Assembly (NCBI GenBank): GCA_910587695.1
Contig: CAJUNC010000020.1
Span: 1-33,933, forward strand
Direction of reading: 5' to 3'
DNA: 33,933 bases
From: an uncultured Lactobacillus sp.
GTDB lineage: Bacteria; Bacillota; Bacilli; Lactobacillales; Lactobacillaceae
The notes below the pieces were generated by a model. It had not been told where the DNA came from. It did no database searches and worked only from the letters and a program-made list of their open reading frames with translations. Shown here in pieces: positions 30,265 to 33,933 of the stretch. A program made the translations under genes and the position numbers. Position 1 is the stretch's first letter, and the number at the start of each line of letters is the position of its first letter.

Positions 30265-30735
30265 TCAAAGTTTTTTATAAACATGTAGATCTTTCCACCA
30301 CAAACAACACGTCTCAAACGCATCTGCAAACTCATTTTCTGCCTTACGTTTCTTTTGCTGATAACGCGATCGCTCGCACCCGAGCATTTCGCACATACTC
30401 CATGCGTCTTTATTGTCTGCATACACTCCGATCAAGATCCGTCTGCTTTCGTCACTGATCACATTGATAGCCTTACCAACGCTTGCTAACGTCTGTTGTG
30501 CATAGATACGCTTGTCCATTTTTTCTTCTGCTCGGTTTCCAAAGGAAGGCGATCGCGGTTCGTCTGACATCACTGGTGATTTTATGTAGCTACCACTCAC
30601 ACCAGCCCATCTGATCAATTTTGGATAATCTTGCTTGAAGAACTTGCGCACTTTTGCAGCAGTCTCGATCGTATCGACTTCCATTCTGTCAAATTGTAGT
30701 TGAAATTCTTGTGCCTTTTTTAGATCAAGTTCCAT
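30265..30735 (-). CDS. arpU: ArpU-family late transcription regulator
   Basis: The 156-residue protein contains KVRKFFKQDYPKLIRWAGVS, KMDKRIYAQQTLASVGKAIN and SDESRRILIGVYADNKDAWS, followed by a C-terminal sigma-like helix-turn-helix (MCEMLGCERSRYQQKKRKAE). This is the ArpU pattern, first seen beside an enterococcal muramidase gene and common just upstream of terminase genes, where these proteins act like RinA or sigma-like activators of late transcription. The ATG at 30735 follows GGGAGAG, which is the 3' arm of the inverted repeat at 30741-30788. The likely target is the late promoter region near 29700-30000. Confidence 0.85.
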   Translation of the reverse strand: MELDLKKAQEFQLQFDRMEVDTIETAAKVRKFFKQDYPKLIRWAGVSGSYIKSPVMSDEPRSPSFGNRAEEKMDKRIYAQQTLASVGKAINVISDESRRILIGVYADNKDAWSMCEMLGCERSRYQQKKRKAENEFADAFETCCLWWKDLHVYKKL

Positions 30736-30740
30736 TAGAC

Positions 30741-30788
30741 CGCTCTCCCTTATGTTATAATTAGTTGTTGAATTTTATTGGGAGAGCG
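30741..30788 (-). promoter_or_regulatory. Inverted repeat covering the arpU ribosome binding site
   Basis: In the minus-strand mRNA CGCTCTCCC (30788-30780) can pair perfectly with GGGAGAGCG (30749-30741), closing a 30-nt AT-rich loop. The 3' arm is the GGGAG ribosome binding site of arpU, 5 nt before the ATG. Pairing would block ribosomes, so translation of the late regulator may be controlled. The 5' arm starts 11 nt past the upstream stop codon. Confidence 0.55.
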
Positions 30789-30798
30789 TGGTGAGTGA

Positions 30799-31185
30799 TC
30801 ACTGCGCTTTTTTTCGTATGATCTTGTAGCGCTTTTGCACCATTCTGTTATCTCTTCGATTATTAACGATCACGCTTTCAGACACACCTAATTTTTGTGC
30901 TAGTTTAAATGCGCTGATCGTTTCATATTTTTCGCCTGTTTCAACGTCTATCGCTTGCCATATATATACTATTCGTGGCTTACGTGGTAGTCTTGAGCCT
31001 TTATAATGTTTCTGTGTTCCCTTTAAAAACGTTTCCCATGCGGTTCTTGTAATAATGTCATTTGGATCATCTTTGATCCGTTGTTGGATATCTCGTCTGT
31101 GCGCTGAGATATCAAAATCGTTATACTCATTTTTTAGATAGGTCACCGCTCCGCCGAAAGTTTGTACAAGTTTAAGTTGGTTCAT
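30799..31185 (-). CDS. Phage protein with C-terminal NUMOD1-like helix-turn-helix
   Basis: The 128-residue basic protein starts MNQLKLVQTFGGAVTYLKNE. Residues 84-120 (ETGEKYETISAFKLAQKLGV then SESVIVNNRRDN) resemble the NUMOD1 helix-turn-helix often linked to homing endonucleases; no HNH or GIY-YIG nuclease motif is present. It might bind DNA as a small regulator. The ATG overlaps the stop of the preceding gene by 4 bp (ATGA), which shows co-translation. The specific family is not recognised. Confidence 0.7.
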   Translation of the reverse strand: MNQLKLVQTFGGAVTYLKNEYNDFDISAHRRDIQQRIKDDPNDIITRTAWETFLKGTQKHYKGSRLPRKPRIVYIWQAIDVETGEKYETISAFKLAQKLGVSESVIVNNRRDNRMVQKRYKIIRKKAQ

Positions 31186-31337
31186 TTGTGACCACCTACC
31201 ATTCTGCTCAACATTTCAACTGCTAATGCTTCTTGTCCATCATGCCAACCTAGCTTATGCTGCCGCTCTAGCTCTTTAGCTAGTTCATGTTCTTGCATAC
31301 TTATCAGCTTGCTCGCTATCTGCTCGAATTTGTTCAT
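31182..31337 (-). CDS. Small hypothetical helical protein
   Basis: The 51-residue product reads MNKFEQIASKLISMQEHELA then KELERQHKLGWHDGQEALAV and EMLSRMVGGHK. It is mostly helical and charged. AAGGAG lies about 10 nt before the ATG at 31337. It is the first gene after RNA A and overlaps the next start by 4 bp. Similar short proteins precede arpU in lactobacillar phages. No function is known. Confidence 0.65.
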   Translation of the reverse strand: MNKFEQIASKLISMQEHELAKELERQHKLGWHDGQEALAVEMLSRMVGGHK

Positions 31338-31379
31338 ATTCTCTTGTCTCCTTATTTTTTATTTATTGCCTGAGCAAAT

Positions 31380-31640
31380 GCCCCGTGAACGGGCTCGAAC
31401 CGTTCTGGCGTCCTTTGCGGGGCTGTAATTATGTTCTAGTAGGATCGCTTGACCTGCGATGTTGTGAGTATCTAAATCAATTAGCTATCCTCCTATGCGA
31501 GCTTAATTGAGCAATGAGTTAGTCGTTGTTATATTTTGTTTGCCATCCGATCCACTCGCAAGATCGTTGGCAATGATCGACGGTACTTATTCAGCCACCG
31601 CCGACCTGTAAAACCCTAGTCCGAAGCTTTGCAATTAAGT
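31380..31640 (-). ncRNA. Structured RNA candidate A with tRNA-like acceptor/T-arm end
   Basis: A gap of about 380 bp lacks any protein gene but folds strongly on the minus strand. A long-range stem CTTAATTG/CAATTAAG (31639-31632 with 31509-31502) closes a domain holding CGGCGGT/ACCGTCG, and TTGCCA..TGGCAA topped by CGATC/GATCG. A second module has TAGGAGG with CCTACTA (one mismatch) around a 5-bp, 7-nt hairpin ATCGC/GCGAT. The 3' end (31423-31380) is an acceptor/T-arm minihelix: GCCCCG with CGGGGC, and GAACGG TTCGAGC CCGTTC, with a G-rich linker but no anticodon arm. A weak promoter (TTGTTT, 17 bp, TAAAAC) lies just upstream. The region from 31641 to 31719 shows nothing else. Confidence 0.5.
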
Positions 31641-31719
31641 TTTAAAGAAAGTTTTCACTGTAAACAAAAGGAGGTAAATTAGTAGTTTCGTTTGCTTCGT
31701 ACTTCCCACCCGCCACGTC

Positions 31720-32121
31720 TTACAACTCTGTCACCGTGATCTCGATATGCGGATCATCGGAGTAATACTTGTGTGCATGTAGATCAACTATGCGTGCGTC
31801 ATCTGTCCATAAAATGCCGTTTAAGGCGTCTAACGTACTTTTGATGTAATTATCCAAGTCAGGCTTTACTGTCGGTCTATGCTCACCTGAGAGTCTTCTG
31901 GAACGTTCTATCTTTGATAGTGACTTCTGAACTGGACGATAGAAAGAAATTTCGACTTCAAGTGATCCATCAAGTGGCTCGTCTTTGTATTGTGATCTCG
32001 CTAACTGAGCTAGCTGTTTCTTGTACTTCGATACTTTTGGCGGATCATACACTCTGATACTTCTGCCATACCTTGTAGCTCTCGGACGTGCCTGTTCGAC
32101 TGGTTCAATGTGAAGGATCAT
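31720..32121 (-). CDS. rusA: RusA-family Holliday junction resolvase
   Basis: The 133-residue endonuclease resolves recombination or replication intermediates before packaging. The signature HRPTVKPDLDNYIKSTLDAL then NGILWTDDARIVDL contains the catalytic Asp residues of RusA, and VEQARPRATRYG matches the N-terminal loop. I choose the ATG at 32121, which overlaps the stop of the upstream membrane peptide (ATGA) and has GGAAG 6 nt upstream; a longer frame from 32184 would overlap that gene fully. The ending EITVTEL is typical. Confidence 0.9.
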   Translation of the reverse strand: MILHIEPVEQARPRATRYGRSIRVYDPPKVSKYKKQLAQLARSQYKDEPLDGSLEVEISFYRPVQKSLSKIERSRRLSGEHRPTVKPDLDNYIKSTLDALNGILWTDDARIVDLHAHKYYSDDPHIEITVTEL

Positions 32122-32288
32122 TGTTTCTTCCGTTTGTTTAACGTTACCAACTCGATCAAGATCAAACTCAACAAGAACGCACACAAGAAACCGACACTGA
32201 CGATTGCTTGCAACATGTCACCTACAAACATGTTCCAGAAAATCGATGCAACGATGATCACAAACGCGATTAAATTATACTTACTCAT
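32118..32288 (-). CDS. Two-helix membrane miniprotein
   Basis: The 56-residue product starts MSKYNLIAFVIIVASIFWNM and continues with AIVSVGFLCAFLLSLILIEL, ending in a basic tail (NKRKKQ). Two transmembrane segments are evident. The ATG follows the stop of the previous gene with no gap, and its TGA overlaps the rusA start, so it is part of a coupled chain. No family is recognised. Confidence 0.65.
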   Translation of the reverse strand: MSKYNLIAFVIIVASIFWNMFVGDMLQAIVSVGFLCAFLLSLILIELVTLNKRKKQ

Positions 32289-32435
32289 TTACTGTCTCCT
32301 ATCTTCGTTATTTTTCCTAATTTCCCTTTTCACTACACTTACTACCATTACGATCAATGACAAAACAAAGACAATTCCCAAAGCTGTGATCACAATAAGT
32401 AGCACAAGAAAAATATTCGTCAACACATTAAACAT
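32289..32435 (-). CDS. Single-pass membrane miniprotein
   Basis: The 48-residue product MFNVLTNIFLVLLIVITALG continues hydrophobic to about residue 34 and ends in a charged tail (KREIRKNNEDRRQ). One long transmembrane helix is predicted. Its start lies 8 bp inside the previous gene and the next gene starts directly after its TAA. It has no recognised family. Tight coupling with two other tiny membrane genes argues that it is translated. Confidence 0.6.
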   Translation of the reverse strand: MFNVLTNIFLVLLIVITALGIVFVLSLIVMVVSVVKREIRKNNEDRRQ

Positions 32436-32526
32436 TGTTTACATCACCCCATTCACTGATTGCATATCCGATGAAAATTCCGATCGCTAGAAAAGCTCCA
32501 GCGATCACGATTGTTAATGCTGTCAT
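32428..32526 (-). CDS. Tiny single-pass membrane peptide
   Basis: The 32-residue product MTALTIVIAGAFLAIGIFIG then YAISEWGDVNNV is a single membrane helix with a short polar end. Its ATG overlaps the TGA of the DUF6877 gene by 4 bp (ATGA), and its end overlaps the next gene by 8 bp. Length and frame alone would be weak evidence, but the overlap on both sides and the membrane character make a real gene likely. Confidence 0.55.
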   Translation of the reverse strand: MTALTIVIAGAFLAIGIFIGYAISEWGDVNNV

Positions 32527-32717
32527 TCACTCATCTCCAAAACAAACTTTTTGACATTCTCCAGATACCGTACTTGTTGCCACAAGTATGGATCATTATC
32601 ATCACTTGAGTTACCAGATAAATAAAAATCTCCTACACGTCCCCGAATATCATCGATTACGGCGATCGGATAACTATACCTGCTTAGCAATTCAACTATT
32701 TTTTCTTTGGCTGTCAT
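32523..32717 (-). CDS. DUF6877 family phage protein
   Basis: The 64-residue product reads MTAKEKIVELLSRYSYPIAV then IDDIRGRVGDFYLSGNSSDD and DPYLWQQVRYLENVKKF. The YxxPxxVIxDIxxRxGD and DPYxxQQxRYxEN motifs match DUF6877, a small protein of Firmicutes phages with unknown function, usually among the replication and middle genes. It starts 26 bp inside the methyltransferase gene and ends in an ATGA overlap. Confidence 0.8.
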   Translation of the reverse strand: MTAKEKIVELLSRYSYPIAVIDDIRGRVGDFYLSGNSSDDNDPYLWQQVRYLENVKKFVLEMSE

Positions 32718-33177
32718 CTTTATCTCCCTTCAAAAAAATGGACCATCTAGTTTTACTCCTCTGATCGCCTAGAATAGGTTTCTGACCAAATACTTTGATC
32801 ACATCACTAAACTTGATTTGATCTTCGTTCCACTTGAAAATCAATGTTCCAGATGGTTTAAGCACTCGCCTGCACTCATCAAATCCATGTTTCAAATCTT
32901 CTGGCCAACTTTCTTTATCGAGCTTGCCATACTTCTTGGCTAGCCAACTATTTGGACCAGCATATATCAAATGCGGTGGATCAAACACCACAAGATCAAA
33001 CGTGTCATCCTCAAAAGGGATGCTACGAAAATCAGCTTGGATGTCTGGATCAACGTCGATAACATGACCTGTCGGAAGCTCTTCGTGATGTCTTCTGATG
33101 TCCATGTATGTCGTATGTGGCTCACGCTTGTCATACCAAAACATTCGACTACCGCAGCATACATCTAATATTTTCAT
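32692..33177 (-). CDS. Phage DNA methyltransferase (class I, SAM-dependent)
   Basis: The 161-residue enzyme starts MKILDVCCGSRMFWYDKREP, the SAM-binding motif I, and carries the catalytic motif LVVFDPPHLIYAG, a DPPH variant of the DPPY motif of amino-methyltransferases (N6-adenine or N4-cytosine). It ends with the conserved RRVLKPSGTLIFKWNEDQIK and KTRWSIFLK. Such stand-alone enzymes are common in Firmicutes phages and may protect phage DNA from host restriction. The ATG at 33177 has GGTGGAG 5 nt upstream and overlaps the previous stop (ATGA); a TTG start at 33201 is less likely. No cognate restriction enzyme is present. Confidence 0.88.
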   Translation of the reverse strand: MKILDVCCGSRMFWYDKREPHTTYMDIRRHHEELPTGHVIDVDPDIQADFRSIPFEDDTFDLVVFDPPHLIYAGPNSWLAKKYGKLDKESWPEDLKHGFDECRRVLKPSGTLIFKWNEDQIKFSDVIKVFGQKPILGDQRSKTRWSIFLKGDKDDSQRKNS

Positions 33178-33464
33178 TGGCTCTCCACCCATTCTAGCCA
33201 ATCGTTATCTACTTCTCTCAATACAAATTTTTTAATTGGTACAGATAACTCTTCAAAGTACTCTTCGCTATCCCAATTTTTGTATTCGTCTGAATTAAGA
33301 TCACGCATTTCAAATGCTCTTACTTCCACTTCGTCGTTTTCGTCATACTCATCAGCATCATTATCATTTACATAACTCTTCCAGTCATCGATCACCTTTA
33401 AAAGATCACTCCCCCAAAAAGCGATATACTGACTGTTATAGTCAAACACCTTATAAAATTTCAT
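33174..33464 (-). CDS. Hypothetical very acidic phage protein
   Basis: This 96-residue product starts MKFYKVFDYNSQYIAFWGSD with GGAGGG 6 nt upstream. About one third of the residues are Asp or Glu (NDNDADEYDENDEVEVRAFE). The strong negative charge and tryptophans recall small DNA-mimic proteins, but no family is recognised, so an anti-restriction role is only a thought. It is coupled by ATGA to the methyltransferase. Confidence 0.7.
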   Translation of the reverse strand: MKFYKVFDYNSQYIAFWGSDLLKVIDDWKSYVNDNDADEYDENDEVEVRAFEMRDLNSDEYKNWDSEEYFEELSVPIKKFVLREVDNDWLEWVESQ

Positions 33465-33466
33465 TC

Positions 33467-33871
33467 TCAGCCCTCCAAATCATCTATGCGAGCCCACAAA
33501 ATACCACTATACCGTTCCATAGTTTCCAGCTGAAGGTCCAACAATTTCGCTTGCTCTTTTCCGATACTTGATAATTTTTCATCATCATTTAGAAAAGCTT
33601 TTAACTTTCTGATTTTTTCGTCCAGATCAGCTTTTTCTTCTTTAAGCTTTTCAACTACTGGGTTATTAGCTGTCTCTTCATTGTCTTCGTACATGATTAG
33701 CGCACTGCGCTCATAATCTGTACTGTGAACACCACTATCTGCAAATCCTGAACAATTCGATTGATATTTAATGTCAATCACTTTCTTGTCTTGGATGAAC
33801 TTGTTGATACGTTTCTCAAAGCCATAAGCGCCATCAAATTCAGAGTTTTCATCAAAAATTTCAACTTTCAT
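33467..33871 (-). CDS. Fusion of a Cse60-like domain and a crAss001_48-related coiled coil
   Basis: The first 65 residues (MKVEIFDENSEFDGAYGFEK, KKVIDIKYQSNCS, YERSALIMYED) resemble the small sporulation-associated Cse60 domain, which phages also carry. From residue 70 (VVEKLKEEKADLDEKIRKLK, AFLNDDEKLSSIGKEQAKLL, DLQLETMERYSGILWARIDD) it matches a helical hairpin family called crAss001_48-related, normally a separate phage protein. The joining of both is visible as one frame without a stop. GGAGG lies 8 nt before the ATG. Neither domain has a proven function. Confidence 0.75.
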   Translation of the reverse strand: MKVEIFDENSEFDGAYGFEKRINKFIQDKKVIDIKYQSNCSGFADSGVHSTDYERSALIMYEDNEETANNPVVEKLKEEKADLDEKIRKLKAFLNDDEKLSSIGKEQAKLLDLQLETMERYSGILWARIDDLEG

Positions 33872-33874
33872 TCC

Positions 33875-33933
33875 CTAGTCCTCCAATTCATCTTCAGGTA
33901 CTTCGACCTTTAACACGTTGAGATTAAGCCCTT
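33875..33933 (-). CDS. C-terminal end of an upstream gene (cut by window edge)
   Basis: The minus strand ends with GLNLNVLKVEVPEDELED and a TAG at 33877-33875, 3 bp before the next ATG, whose GGAGG lies in these last codons. The spacing fits the coupled operon. Only 18 residues are visible and the product cannot be named. Confidence 0.45.
   Translation of the reverse strand, partial: GLNLNVLKVEVPEDELED

Noticed and set aside
4560..30370. Frequent GCGATCG-type palindromes suggesting a genome-wide motif
   Set aside because: They occur mostly inside coding regions and fit codon use (GCG ATC, GAT CGC); without counts against a background this cannot be called a signal.
31380..31423. A functional tRNA gene ending in GGTTCGAGCCCGTT
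   Set aside because: Acceptor and T-arm are present but only about 11 nt separate them; there is no D arm and no anticodon arm, so a normal tRNA is excluded.
31441..31600. tmRNA, because a T/N-rich short reading frame and a tRNA-like end are present
   Set aside because: The 5' acceptor partner lies right beside the T-arm rather than across the whole RNA, the tag frame lacks the usual AxA ending, and the tmRNA 5' signature is not seen.
1..33933. CRISPR array or insertion sequence
   Set aside because: No regularly spaced repeat-spacer series and no transposase gene were seen in any part of the window.

Overview
The window is almost entirely one temperate siphovirus (prophage) genome, sitting next to a piece of chromosome that encodes a cell-wall adhesin. 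The host looks like a low-to-mid-GC Lactobacillaceae bacterium. The evidence is a YSIRK-type surface-protein leader, strong GGAGG ribosome binding sites, frequent TTG/GTG starts, an LLH-family holin, a GH25/LysM endolysin and lactobacillar phage families (DUF1617, DUF6711, ArpU). A genus such as Ligilactobacillus is possible but cannot be proved from the sequence alone. Every gene I accept is on the minus strand, so the phage reads from right (high coordinates) to left.

Layout in transcription order. (1) 33933-31720: middle region with a Cse60/crAss001_48-type fusion, an acidic protein, a DNA methyltransferase, DUF6877, three tiny membrane peptides and a RusA resolvase, nearly all joined by overlaps of about 4-26 bp. 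(2) 31719-31338: no protein gene, but a strongly structured candidate RNA (RNA A) ending in a tRNA-like acceptor/T-arm minihelix. (3) 31337-30014: two small proteins, an ArpU-type late regulator whose ribosome binding site lies in an inverted repeat, and an orphan AbrB/MazE-like protein. (4) 30013-29672: a second structured candidate RNA (RNA B), also with an acceptor/T-arm minihelix, followed by an intrinsic terminator. (5) 29671-19942: packaging and head module: TerS (with a 20-bp perfect tandem repeat inside the gene), TerL, SPP1-type portal, a Prp-like cysteine protease, a MuF head protein with an extra C-terminal DUF6883-like domain, a DUF4926-like partner, scaffold, decoration, capsid, connectors and tail tube. 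(6) 19941-7450: tail chaperones with a -1 frameshift, a 1.9k-residue tape measure with a transglycosylase domain, a DUF6711 tail protein and a 1647-residue tail-tip protein with three carbohydrate-binding-like modules. (7) 7450-3006: small tail/membrane proteins, holin, endolysin, a collagen-like receptor-binding candidate and XkdX. (8) 3005-2390: terminators, a type-I-toxin-like peptide with a divergent small RNA promoter, and a candidate attachment site. (9) 2362-1: host DNA, with a possible 3' gene remnant and the truncated YSIRK adhesin.

The most interesting systems are these. The head module carries its own Prp-like protease, and three structural proteins (scaffold, capsid, tail tube) bear the LDLQRFA motif that Prp recognises in ribosomal protein L27. 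The MuF protein has a C-terminal domain and partner gene that look like a capsid-carried polymorphic toxin and immunity pair. Two structured intergenic RNAs have tRNA-like minihelices, and several intrinsic terminators lie inside the late operon, which would fit RNA-based antitermination or RNA processing. All functional claims rest on motif recognition by eye; no database or folding program was run.
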